64,000 bases of DNA, from contig OY720632.1 in assembly GCA_963169105.1 (NCBI GenBank), forward strand, positions 6,014,001-6,078,000, given 5' to 3'. The DNA comes from Ceriagrion tenellum. Lineage: Eukaryota; Arthropoda; Insecta; Odonata; Coenagrionidae. How positions within the stretch are numbered: position 1 is the first letter of the stretch; every line of letters begins with the position of its first letter. A model generated the notes under the pieces. The model was not told the DNA's origin. It saw only the letters and a list, made by a program, of their open reading frames with translations, and did no database searches. Made by a program: the position numbers and the translations under genes. Positions 23,621-34,659 of this stretch are shown piece by piece.

Positions 23621-24447
23621 TTGGAGTGAAACTCCGAAAGCCGTGGACAAAAACCTTTCATGGGTAAAAATGAAGGGGAAAGGGATTAGTCATTGAGCGA
23701 TTTACGGTGTAAATAAACCGCGCCTGGGACTCACCTCTTACTTGTGTGTGTCCGAATAATGTTTTCCTTGAACTAGGTTAGTTCCACGTCAGAAAAACAC
23801 CAGCCGGTTGAGTGAGAGAGAACCCTTTATTTATTGTGTGAATGTGTATCATACCTAGTAAAATCTTCTCGGGTTTGACACCGGGTAAGCGGCTGTTAAA
23901 CGCCAACGTTTTGACGAGAAACTCTCTCATCGTCATCAGGGCTAAGACTGATTGTCGAGTTAGGTCCATGCCGGGTTCTTATACTTAGCTAGCCAAGCTA
24001 AGTGTAAAAACTCCGGAGAACTCTGGGCAGAACAACAACCAATTATGGAGATCGCTACTCGATAAAATACAACGGTCGCGGAGACAAATCAAATTCCAAC
24101 CACCGTGAGCGAATTTTGAATTGGCCGGTCAACAATGGGTCTCAACCGACCTTCGCTAGCTAGGTATAAAAACCCGGCATGGACCTAACTCGACCATCAG
24201 TCTTAGCCCAGATGACGATGAGTGAGTGTCTCCTCGAAACGTTGGCCTTTAATAGCCTTACCCGGTGGCAAACCCGAGAAGATTTTATTAATATTATTCG
24301 CCGGGAAAGCCTACGATCGTGTATCGTACTGGTGTAGTGAATCTCAGGCTTGGGCTATTTACACCGTAAATCGCTCAATGGCAAACGCCTTTTCCCCTAA
24401 TTTTTATCCGTGAAAGGACTTTGCTAACAGCTTTTGGAGTTTCACAC
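23621..24447. mobile_element. Large foldback element with hammerhead-like cores in both arms
   Basis: The arms at about 23621-23990 and 24140-24447 are inverted copies with about 80% or more identity by eye. Shared words include GAGTGAAACTCC, CATTGAGCGATTTACGG, ATTTACACCG, AAAATCTTCTCGGGTTTG and CCATGCCGGGTTCTTATAC (one strand each). The left arm holds a minus-strand core at 23908-23939 (CTGATGA...AAAAC) and the right arm a plus-strand core at 24209-24240 (CAGATGA...GAAAC). No intact coding sequence occurs; Penelope-like ancestry is inferred from the cores only. Confidence 0.7.
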
Positions 24448-24473
24448 TTATCATACTGAGGAAGTTGCAAGTA

Positions 24474-25048
24474 CAGGGTGGGTGTCCAGCACTCTGGAAA
24501 ACCGGGAAGACCAGGAAATCTCAGGGAATTTATTTTCACTGGAAATATCAGGGAAATCTCAGGGAAATATCGAATTGACTCTGGAATTTTCTGTGGTGTC
24601 AATATATAAAACAGCAACGGAAGTAATGTCCCTTTTTCGGCAAGTCACTAAGTCAAATTTCCCTTGCATTGTCTCATTTAGCAAAATAAGAAAAAAAGTC
24701 GATTCCTTCATTTTTTTTAAGTTGTTGATCATTTTATATCAATGTTATTCATAGCAAAGTCTGGCTGTAATATAACCTTGTTCCTGAGCGCCAGCATGGA
24801 ATTGTTTAAATCTAAGAAAGCGTGGTGATGTGATTTTCTCTCTAACTATTTTTAAGTTTTGTGTTTATTTTCCTCCAAATATACAAGTAGAAAAATTATC
24901 CCAACATTTAATCACCCAAGAAACATACCGATAATTCTCTGGTAATTAAAAAGAAAAAATCGATATTTCCCCTGGAAAAATAAAAATTATGTCTGGAAAA
25001 TCGGGAAATCTCAGGGAATTTTAAAATGTCCAGCTGCTGGACACCTTG
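24474..25048. mobile_element. TIR element 'CAGGGTG-GTCCAGC'
   Basis: The left end CAGGGTGGGTGTCCAGC and the right end GCTGGACACCTTG are inverted repeats. AAGTA flanks both ends (24469-24473, 25049-25053) as a possible 5-bp target duplication. Inside, AAATCTCAGGGAAT words recur in both subterminal regions. There is no coding capacity. It lies 27 bp after the foldback element at 23621-24447. Confidence 0.65.
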
Positions 25049-25053
25049 AAGTA

Positions 25054-26188
25054 TTCGACCGGGCCACGACTCTTCCACGTGTTTTACATTTCTATTTTTA
25101 GGTCAGAACCTTCAGTTAACCTTAGTGAGCGTAATATTTTATGCTTAAACTAAAATTATCATTCGATCACTTAAAACATTGGGTAGCTCCACTAGTTTAG
25201 AATTTGAAGTTCACAACCTATTTTTCCTTGTTTTTCCTATCGATTTGAATGTTCTCATTCTAGGAAATGGGTACAAAATGCCAAAGGTTTTGCTTTGGAA
25301 CGCTAGCTAAACATTTTAATTTTCTTTATTCTTCACATGGGGAAAATTTCATTTGAATAAAAAATTATAAAATCATGTGTTCCATGAATATTTTCATATA
25401 AAGAAGTGGTTAAAAATACCAGCTGAAATCTTCAAACTCTCTGTGGTGCCCAACTCATTCGGGACATCATTTTCGGAACAAAATTAAAACTTTTAATTTC
25501 TTGTTTACCTAATCTGTCATCTTTGTTCTGAAGACAATTTTGCTATAAAATATTCACCTTATTTCAAAATCTGGGTGTGATTTATTAATTTCGCCAAAAT
25601 TTTACTGGTTCATCCGAAGCCTTTATTAATTTTGAATTCCTTGTTTTATTTTTTCGATGAAATGTGGACATTTTTGTCGTGTTGTATCAATGAGATTACT
25701 GCCTGAATGATATTTAACGTAAATGAGTGATTTGGTCGCATTCCGCCAGTGGATTTAATGATGAATAAGGGTACTCAAATAGGTAAGAATGGGACGATGC
25801 CAAAATTTAAGATCGTCAAGGCACTTTTGGCTGCTCTAGTCCTTGTTATGAACGAATTGTGGAAGACGTTGCTTTCTGGTGAATGCGTCTCGCCAATGTC
25901 TTCATCGATATGTTGTATCCTTCGTTAGAAGTGAAATTAACCTCTTGATTGACCAAAACACGTACAGCAATTCTACCCTCCTGACCTCATCGAAAGTTTG
26001 GTATCTCAAATCTCAGACTCATTGCGAAGTTTAAATTTGGAAATACCATTAAACGCCCTCTTTAACATTTATCGATTTTTGAACTCACTTATTTTGAATC
26101 CCTCGTGCCCCTAAAGACACGCGGTGTACAGAATTGCTCCATTGTTCAGGCTTGACTTAGTGGAACCTCTCCATATCGGAAATTAAAG
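25054..26188. other. No gene recognised
   Basis: AT-rich, no recognisable coding, RNA or repeat feature. Confidence 0.35.
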
Positions 26189-26302
26189 TATTCTAGTAAT
26201 GGTCCACTAAAAAGATTTATTTTTACGACACGAGTTTCGTCACGTACTGACATCTAGATGCTCGTAAAGAATAAATCTTTTTAGTGGACCATTACTAGAA
26301 TA
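26189..26302. mobile_element. Mini foldback: 31-bp perfect inverted repeat around a hammerhead-like core
   Basis: 26189-26219 and 26272-26302 are perfect inverted copies (TATTCTAGTAATGGTCC start). The 52-base interior includes, on the minus strand, the sequence GTCA-GTACG-TGAC-GAAAC (26234-26257), a perfect 4-bp stem directly before GAAAC. The CTGANGA box is degenerate here (CTAGAT). Confidence 0.6.
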
Positions 26303-26408
26303 TTAGGGCCCATTGTTGTGACGCCGACGCTGCGCTGATATGGGGAACATTTTCAATGCAACCGATTTCATAGTTTTCCTATGGTGAAGTTTCAAACATT
26401 CATTTTTA

Positions 26409-26819
26409 TTAAGGATGAGTCGATTCTACTTTATTTCGATTCCGATTTCGATTCCATCGATTATTATTCGAAATAGCAGGTGGGATATTGATATACCAGT
26501 AGCGTACGACTATTATTTAAATTCAAGTATTGGCTGGAATAAAATAACAAAGACAATTAAGTCGCTCGAAAAGTATATTCATTAACAAATAGCAAAAATA
26601 TCCTCAGCTCATTGAGGTAAGTGAAAAGGACAAATTGATAGCCTACACCAAAAATTACAGAGACAAATATGATGTGATAAATGAAATTTGATTTGAATAT
26701 TTATCTATCTGGAAACGATGGAATCGGAATCGACTTCAGGCGATCGATTCTCGATACCGATTCTAATCCTGAGAATCGGTGGAATCGAGAATCAACATTT
26801 GGATTCGATTCATCCTTAA
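26409..26819 (+). mobile_element. hAT-like MITE family D, copy 1
   Basis: Ends GGATGAGTCGATTC and GATTCATCC are inverted. The interior has runs of GATTCCGATT-type words and CCAGTAGCGTACGACTATTA. About 410 bp; two other copies at 28896-29325 and 53132-53574. No intact coding sequence. TTAA flanks this copy, but copy 3 shows an 8-bp duplication, so TTAA here may be chance. Confidence 0.75.
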
Positions 26820-26959
26820 TTTTTACATTCCTCTTGCATCAGAGTGCAATGCGACACAGTCGCCACGGCGATTAGCCACAATAACATCACCCTGTGTGTG
26901 GTCGTCGAGAGCAACAGCGGTGAGACGAGCACTCGTCAGTTATAAGCGACTCGTTCTCT

Positions 26960-27500
26960 GACTTGAAAACCAAGATGCACGCGTGCACGTAAAACTCCTT
27001 CGGAAGCCAACGGTCTCTCTTTCTCTCTCTCTCCTCGTCTCCTCGTCTTCTCTCCTCCTCTTCACTCCCCCATTCTCTTTCTCCCTCTCCGTTTTCCTCC
27101 GGAGGCGGAGTCTGCTACTGCGGCGATGGATTTGGGGTGAAATAGAGGGGGAGGGAAGGAGGGAGTTGGGAGGGGGGTTGGTTGCGATGGGAAGAAGAGA
27201 TGAAGCGGGTACGGGGGGTGGATTCGGTCCAGTGGGCCTCTCTGGTTCTCCAGGGTGTCTCCCTCCCTCCCTACCGTCACGTGACCTGGGGATGTGGCCA
27301 TTTCACGCCCTTCTGATCCCGCGACCTTTGGTCCTCACCGACACATACACAAGAGGACACACAGCTGCCACCAATCCACCCCCTGTCCCTCCATCCCTCC
27401 CCCAAGTCCCACACCCCCACCCTCCAGCTCCCCCCCCCTTCAGATCCTCCTCCAGGGGGTCTATTCTGTTTTTCACCGGAATTTCCGAGTCTCGACAGTG
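26960..27500. other. CT-rich and GC-rich segment
   Basis: A CT run (27010-27060), G-rich runs (27145-27235) and C-rich runs (27365-27440) with several CpGs. Open frames on both strands are Pro/Ser/Leu-rich without family resemblance. This could be a promoter-like CpG region, but no core promoter element or transcript evidence is visible, so no gene is called. Confidence 0.4.
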
Positions 27501-27894
27501 ACAAAATTTTTACGTCAGAGCCACGTAAAATTCAAAGGAGAGCATTCGAAAGTTGAGATTTTTCAGGTAATTCGACGACACATCCACGGATTTACCGAGG
27601 TTCAACCGCGTCGATTCCTTACTGAATAAGGCGTCAGGAGACAGCAGTTGAAGATGTTGGAGATGGTTGATGGGGGGGGGGGGAGGGGGTGCGAAATATC
27701 GGGGACGGGGGATGTGCATAAAAATGTTTTTCGCGAAAAAATGTCACGATGGTGTTGAGTATGAATCAGAATCACGCGGAATGTGAACCAGGAGGCCGCG
27801 GGTTTGAACGTCAACTGGAGGATGTTTTCACCATTACGTGTTAGCGTGATTTTGTTCTGCATAATTCTTCTTCTCTTCTAAAGGTTATCCTTGT

Positions 27895-28265
27895 TGTTGC
27901 AGCCAAGACTTCCAACAATCTCTTTTTTTCAGCCTTCCTCTTCATTTCATTGTATGAGGTGCATCCCATTTCCATCGCCAATACTTAATAGGTGCGAAGT
28001 TCTCGGTCGTCCTCTCTGTGTTTTGCCTAGAATCATTCCTTCCATAATATTTTGTATGAAGTTGTCGTGCCTGAGTAAGTGTCCGATGAGCTTAGCTTTT
28101 CTCGTTTTAATCGTTTCCAATCTCTCTTTCGAGTTCTCTTTCTGTATGGACTTCATTTATTACTTGCTCATTAGTTTTTCTGTCGGTTCACCTATTTCTA
28201 GTAACCCTTCTCCAAAACCACATTTCTGCAGCTTCAAGTTTGGTCATTTCACTCTTCCTTAGTGC
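27895..28265 (-). pseudogene. LINE reverse transcriptase C-terminal fragment (RTE-like)
   Basis: The minus-strand frame contains RLETIKTRKAKLIGHLLRHD, NFIQNIMEG and QRGRPR, the RKxxxIGHxLRH / EGxxxGxRxRGRPR signature at the C-terminus of LINE reverse transcriptases of the RTE-like group. It is isolated and truncated at both ends. Confidence 0.75.
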
Positions 28266-28895
28266 ATATTCTGCATAATTATTGGTTCGTAATTTGCTGT
28301 GATACATTTATAAATCATTATTACTGATGGCCTCATTACTGACCCTGGCTAAGGAATATGACAGATTTAAGCTATTCGAGGCCTATTCAATCTCCCTCAC
28401 AAGGGTTTAGCAAAAGGTTGTCCAACTAAGGTAGACCGCTGGAATATATACCAGAGTTATTGAATTGTTTCCAGTTTTGGACTCGCTTTCATCGCCCAAA
28501 AAGTAGTGTCCTTGTTAAAATATAATACCTTGCTAAGTACTTCCGTTAATGTTCATCTATTTATGAGGGATTTTCCCCTTATGTCAGTACTCTCCACTAA
28601 AATCATCTGAAGTACGACTAAGTTCAATTTAGCCATAAGTAATTCTAACAATGGCCTCCGTTTTAACCGTAGTCTAAATCGGAGATGAGATTCACCGTCG
28701 ATCATCATACTGGTGGAATGAATTTGGTGTTAAAACACCTCTCGTCGTTTTATGTTTTCCGTAAACCACTCACGAACGTGACTCAAAACAGTTGGCCGTC
28801 GAAATCGTCGAAACGAGTGTATTTTCAACAATTTGAGTAATGAAGTATAGAAAAGGATAGTGTGAAATATTTCTAGACTCAAGTTGGGATAAATA

Positions 28896-29325
28896 CTGAC
28901 TAGGGATAAGTCGATTCCAATTCCGATTCTTTCAAATCGATTCCCGATTCTCGATTCCGATTTCATCGATTCTTATTCCTAATAACAGGTGGGATATTGA
29001 TATACCAGTAGCGTACGACTATTATTTAAATTCAAGCATTGGATAAAATAAAATAACAAAGACAATTAAGTCGCTCAAAAAGTATATTTATTAACAAATA
29101 GAAAATATATCCTCAGCTTATTGAGGTAGTATATAAAAAGTACAAATTAATAGCCTATATCCAAAATTACTGAGAGAAATATTATGTGATAAATGAAATT
29201 TGATTTGAATATTAATCCATCTGAAATCGATGGGATCGGAATCGACTTTAGGCGATCGATTCTTGATACCGATTCCAATCCTGAGAATCGGTGGAATCGA
29301 GAATCGACATTTGGATTTGACTCAT
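28896..29325 (+). mobile_element. hAT-like MITE family D, copy 2
   Basis: TAGGGATAAGTCGATTCC at the left and GACTCATCC at the right, with the same interior as copy 1 (CAGGTGGGATATTGATATAC, CAGTAGCGTACGACTATTA). The same gene-free 'GATTCCGATT' composition is seen. Target duplication not clear. Confidence 0.75.
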
Positions 29326-30190
29326 CCTCAATCCTAACTCAGATATAGTAATCGATGACAGCATGTTGCACTGGAGCACAGAAAATATTGCCTCTCCTTA
29401 TAAAACTTATAAACAGTCTATCAATCTCGCAAGCAAATCTTCCTAGAACACGAACACGACAGGCGCTCTAATGCTCTGCAATGTAAATGTTTCCCTGGCT
29501 CTGATGGAACATTCTTGAGTCTGGAATTCCTTCTGAGCAAACAATTGATTGATACGCCATTTTCTGTCCTTGATTAGAGTGTAAATGCTGATCAGGATCT
29601 TTGTTTTCACTTCATGGGACGAAGAAGAGCATCCGGTGGTCGCTGTACTATTACTCTACTATGAAGGGAACTGTAATTGTAGGGTTTGAAATTTGAAATA
29701 CTTTGGGATTTCTCTGAGATTAATTAGAATTTTGTGGATTATTTGCAAAAATTCATTTACTCTGTGATACGTTTATTATTTTTGTTAAGGAATCAAGTTC
29801 CTTTTATCTATGTGCTGCTAATAGTCATATTAACTATTACTCAAAGGTGTTTTTTGTCGCAACGTCATAACTCCGATAATTCTTCATTAAAATTGATGAT
29901 TCAAACATCGTTTTTAAGCTTATGTTTCCCGCTATTGACGAAAAATAGAAAAATGGTTTAAAATTAAAGTTTTGTTAAAAATTAAAAAAAAATGATCAAA
30001 AATTTTTAGTGCCATCTTTTGACAACATAATCAACTAATATGTTGAATATGGTTACGTGCTTAAAAGACTGTAGGAGGCGCCATCTATTAACACAGTGTT
30101 TAGTTAGATTGTTTACATTTGACATGCAATCAGTGTGACCGTTTACCGTTTACGTTTACGTTATGTATCTTTAACACAAACATAAATAAC
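29326..30190. other. No gene recognised
   Basis: AT-rich sequence with no familiar motif. Confidence 0.35.
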
Positions 30191-30209
30191 ATATAATTGT
30201 CCATGGGAA

Positions 30210-30500
30210 GAAACAGGAAGAAAGAAGAAGTAGAAGACAGGAAGAAAGAAGGAAGAAACAGGAAGAATCTGCATTCTGTGCTAAATAGTCGATAGGTAGA
30301 AGGACAGGAAGAAAGTAGAAAGAAACAGGAAGAAGATGCATACTGTGTGAAATATTCGGGAGGTAGAAGAAGAGGAAGAAAGAAAGAAGAAACAGAAAGA
30401 AGATGCATACTGTGCGAAATATTCGGCAGGTAGATGAAGAGGAAGAAAGAAAGAAGAAGCTGCAAACTGTGCGAAATATTCGCCCGGGTCAGCTAGTAGG
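30210..30500. repeat. GA-rich minisatellite, ~60-bp units
   Basis: About four imperfect units, each made of GGAAGAAAGAAG-type purine runs followed by GATGCATACTGTGYGAAATATTCGG and GGTAGA. The last unit runs into CCCGGGTCAGCTAGT, a phrase that often closes RTE-type retroelement tails, so the array may be the expanded 3' tail of such an element (inference). Confidence 0.6.
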
Positions 30501-31018
30501 ATGAATTCATTCAATTTATTTTCGTCTATTTTCGCTGTCGTTAACGGGCAAATATCTCGATAGTATTCAATATCCTTAAATTTTGACGATGAACTTTGAT
30601 TGCTCTGGGTGTTTCAACGAGTGCACCTTTGAAACACATCTCGCATTCTCAGGACCATGTTAGTATATTTTAATTTCCACAAGCATCAAATTTCTCCTTG
30701 TTACGATTTTTCGTGATTTTTTTCAAATTAAGCATACTAACAGTGACACACAAAATGGCAATCTCCTCCCAGAAAGTAATATGTATTCATTTGCTTTTCG
30801 GACACAATTTCGGATATCTTTACGAACGATTGAATATTTTCTTTTATTCACAAAACGTTTCATAATCCTAGAAACTGAACATTTGTTCAGGATAAATTTT
30901 TTTTTAATTGAGCTCATTAATATTAACGTATCTGTTCAATGAGTCACATCTTTGTAACAATACATCACTACCAATTGCTAAATATGAAGACTGGTTTTAC
31001 GATCGTCATGCCTTCCCG

Positions 31019-31750
31019 TTTATCTACATCTACATAATACCCCGCGAGCCGCCGCATGGGCGTGTGGCAGGAGGAGCATTAGGTCACCCGCCGTGTAAAG
31101 GTGTAAGTTCTTTGGAGATGAAATTGTTACATGAATTATAGGAGTGTATTTAGTGAGCTCAATTTTTATTTTGGTCGCTTATTGTTCGCGGAAAGAACGA
31201 GTTTTTGTACCTATCTGTTCGGCAGTGTATCTCCCTTAATTTATCGCATCTGTGAGACCTAGAGATGTAGTGAGGAATCATGATAATATTCTCCATGTCG
31301 CTCTGAAAAATATCAGTTCTGAATGTATCAAGCAACCCAAGCCTAGCGTGTAACCTACGAGTCTCAAGGGGCTCCCACCTTAATCCCTCTAAAAGTTGTG
31401 AGGCACTATATGTACGCTCGTAGCAGTTTTTAACGAAGCGTGCTGCTTTCCTTAGTATTTTATTAATTTTTATGGTTAAATCTTTATGACCAGGGTCTCA
31501 AATGCTCGCGACGCATTCGAGGTGTGGCCTAACCAGAGCGAAGTAGCATCTCTCTTTTACTTTTTCATCCGAGGGCCATCCTATTATACGTTTAACAAAA
31601 CCTAGTTTCTTTAATGCTGCGCCACATATGTTTTGCACGTGTTATTCCCACGTTATATCTGATGTTAAGGTAATTCCAAGATATTTTACTGTATCTGAAG
31701 ATTTTATGTTTACAGAATATCGGAATATATTATGTTCCATTTTATTGTGT
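31019..31750 (-). pseudogene. LINE family A 3' fragment, copy 3
   Basis: Starts (on the + strand) with TCTACATCTACATAATACC and the CGTGTGGCAGG / AGGTCACC 3' UTR block, then on the minus strand runs through the family A C-terminal reverse transcriptase (degenerate NFFLRRFVKNCYERT-type and KKLGFVK regions) to about 31620. It extends about 100 bp further 5' than copy 1 (AATTCCAAGATATTTTACTG). Multiple stops. Confidence 0.8.
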
Positions 31751-31979
31751 TGAATCTCTTACAATCTTATTATAATATCCCTCCTCCGTCGCAATATATC
31801 CCTCCTCGTATTTTCTAAATTTCAATCACTTTGCCCTCAAAGTGTAGCAGTACCGTCTCCTTTGCCTCTCATAATATCTCTTACGAAGTCGTTGTGCCCT
31901 AGGCTTGGCCCTATGTAACACACCGGGATTTATTCGGAAGAGGAGATATTCCTATTAATGCCTCAATCTCGCCTCATGA

Positions 31980-32390
31980 ATTAAGACATCCATCTTTGTC
32001 GTCCCACACTCACCCCCCTTTCCCACCCCCCACATTCTCCTCCCCCTTCCACTTCCCAACCACTCGCATTCAATCCCATTCCGACCGCTTCCCCACCCCC
32101 ACCCTACCTCGCCCCCTCTCCACCCACCTTCCCACCCCCTGCCAACCCTCTTCCCCCTTCCACTGGCGGCCCCGTTTGCGCACGGAATTAACTGCCATCG
32201 CCCGATCCGGTTACCAGCGCCATGTGCACTCGCAAACCGTTTGAATTAGTGCGAGCAATAATTAATGAAATGTTTGTCGCCTCTCTCTCTCTCTCCATCT
32301 CTGCCCTCCACCCAATCCAATCCTACCCTCCCACCCCCTCTCTCCGCCATATCGCCCTCCCGAGTTCGGAAAGCGCTTCACTTTAAAACC
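31980..32390. repeat. Polypyrimidine (CCCTCC-type) tract
   Basis: The + strand is a C- and CT-rich tract with many CCCACCC / CCCCCTT words. Pro/Ser-rich frames result from composition. No gene is called. Confidence 0.6.
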
Positions 32391-32430
32391 ACGTGTGTGT
32401 GTGTGTGTATGCAAACACACACACACACAC
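32391..32430. repeat. Facing GT and AC microsatellites
   Basis: A GT run (32391-32408) is followed after TATGCAA by an AC run (32413-32430). The two halves are complementary, so the site is a potential hairpin with about 16 pairs. Confidence 0.8.
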
Positions 32431-32599
32431 GGGAGCATGTGGCCCTCCTCTATGCGAGTGTCAAACTATGTGTTTGTCGCGTGCACCGAATGGTGTCGCG
32501 CCGATCCGATAGCCGAGCAGAGTGGGGGCGGGGCTTTCAGGAAAATCGTTGCTATCCCGGAAGGCGATCCTGCCTTGTTTCTTTTCCTTGCCTCTACAT

Positions 32600-33107
32600 T
32601 AGGGTGGATCGAAAAATCCACCAATTTTTATGAAAAAAATTCAAAAATTTGCATATTTTCCTGATAGTTTCTAGATGTTCCCGGAACGATTTTATGGCAA
32701 ATAATTGAATTTAAGTCGATGGGGTCGATTTGTTATAACGGGTGATTGCCTACCTAACATCCGTAACATTTCTGTATATTGGGCGTTTTTTGACGATTTT
32801 TGACGTACTATGAAACCATTTTGCCTGATTCAAACGCACACAATCGCTAATATTAAGCAACATACAAGCAACATATGTAATTTTTTGCCATAAAATCATT
32901 CCAGGAATATCTAAAAGCCATCAGGAAAATTATAGATTTTTGACTTTTTTCGTAAAAATTTAAATTTTTTGCTAATAAGCGCAGCCTGAAGATATAATTC
33001 GATCAAGCTATAATTTTATATGGTTTTTTAAGGACCACCAACCGCAAACTTAAAGCACTAGCCGCGGACCGATTTCGAAAAAAAAAACAGTTTTTCGATC
33101 CACCCTA
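32600..33107. mobile_element. hAT-type MITE with perfect 8-bp target duplication
   Basis: TAGGGTGGATCGAAAAA at the left and TTTTTCGATCCACCCTA at the right form 17-bp terminal inverted repeats. CTCTACAT flanks the element exactly at 32592-32599 and 33108-33115. An 8-bp duplication and this TIR size fit the hAT superfamily. The interior is partly palindromic (TTTTGCCATAAAAT and its complement). No coding frame. Confidence 0.9.
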
Positions 33108-33115
33108 CTCTACAT

Positions 33116-33925
33116 ACTTCAGTGTCACTGACAGGAACTTCAGGTACTTTTGGATAAGGATGGTTACTTATTCCATATTAATTAATGACTCCCACGACCA
33201 AGGTAATTCATGATCTTCAGGTACCTTTTTTCCAAATCCACAAGTGTGTATAGGCATCGAGAAGGGGAGATGGACGGGAGGGCTGAGACTATGAGAGGCT
33301 ACGTGGTCGAGTATTAGGTTTGCAAAGAAGGAGCAAGTTTAAAGAACGTGTGAAAGGACATGAAATGAGCGTAAAAAGTAAAAACAATACGTCCCTCTTT
33401 GCGTAAAATCTTTTGGAAAGAAACTTAATGAGCGAATTCAAATGGAAGATCTTCCTCATGGAAAGGAAATGACTGAGACTCGATGCTTTGGAACTGTTGG
33501 AAATTCCGATAAACGTCCAGTGCAATGATGGAATATTTAGCTAATTTTTTGACCCTTCCACTCTCCCCTTCTAGCCCTTTGGCTCCCTTCGGAGAGGGCC
33601 CATTCCGCACATTTGGAGCTTTTTGCTCCACCACCTTGGACATTGGGCGTCGTGGCGAGCTCCATGGGAGTTTCCAGTGTCTTACCCTCTCATCTCATCC
33701 CCTCGATATCTGATCGATCTCTACTCGATCACTCCCTCCCCTCCCTACGCTTCCTTTCTCCCTCTTCTTACTCGCTACATATAGTTTAGTCTTCTGTGAA
33801 ATGTGCCTGATGAACACGTCTTAAGTCGATACCTAGGTCGTGAGTGAAATTTATGCGGAATCACGAGGTTACTCTGCTCATTATGAACGCTAACCGAATT
33901 CCATGATGTCAAGACGGATACAACG
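33116..33925. other. No gene recognised
   Basis: Mixed sequence with a CT-rich patch at 33540-33600 and 33720-33775; only compositional open frames. Confidence 0.35.
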
Positions 33926-33929
33926 GATT

Positions 33930-34500
33930 ATTATTATCATGTATTCTACCGGTGGGAGGTGGGTTTTGTTGAATGTCAGAGAATCCGTTCCCGGCCTTTA
34001 ACACATTTCGGGTCCCATCTCCCTCTAATATATCCTTTTTCGCCTCTGCATAAGATCTACACTTCTTCATCCCGTACATGAAACCTATTCTCTTCCTCCT
34101 CCTTCTCCGCTAGCCCAACATCCTTCCCTCTATCCCTATATCCCTCTATTCCCTCTTCCCTCTATCACACACCTCAGCAACCCATCACCCTTTATTACAT
34201 CCTTCAGCCATCTACCCTGCCTATCCCGGATGTCATTCAAAAGCCTCCTTTCCTCGCCCACCATCTCCAACACTTCCTCGTTAGTCTTCCTTCCCGTCCA
34301 CCTAACCTTCTCCATCCTTCTCCACACCCACATCTTAAATGCCTGCAGCCTATTCTCGTCCTCCTTTCTCAGTGTTCACCGTTCTGCCCCATACAACGCT
34401 ACGCTCTATATCAAGCTCTTGACCAACCTCTTCTACACATCCTTACCCATTGTCCCAGTCATTAACTCTCTTCAATTACTGAACCCGTCCTAAGCTATTC
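33930..34500 (-). pseudogene. LINE reverse transcriptase C-terminal fragment (RTE-like)
   Basis: The minus-strand frame at 34136-34333 reads MWVWRRMEKVRWTGRKTNEE, then VLEMVGEERRLL and WLKDVIKGDGLLRCVIEGR. The WxWRRM-x-WTxxxTNEEVL block and the following GHxLRxDxLL-like segment are standard at the C-terminus of RTE/BovB-like LINE reverse transcriptases. The upstream part (toward 34500) continues in another frame; the whole is a decayed fragment. Confidence 0.8.
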
Positions 34501-34659
34501 TCTTCCGTATGTATTTGCTACTATGCCCGTTTTCCTCTAGCATGCTACCTAAGTGATTTAACTGTTCTACTTGCTCATGTTTAAACAACGGATATAAACT
34601 ACAAATCAGTTAAGTCAAGGAATGCAAATGTATCACCTGTAGTCAAATATGTGACTCAT

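Noticed and set aside
26409..26819. piggyBac-type element because of flanking TTAA
   Set aside because: The third copy shows an 8-bp duplication and CAGTAGGG-type ends, fitting hAT better.
26983..27504. 172-codon + strand frame
   Set aside because: CT- and C-rich tract; no recognisable domain and antisense frames are open too.
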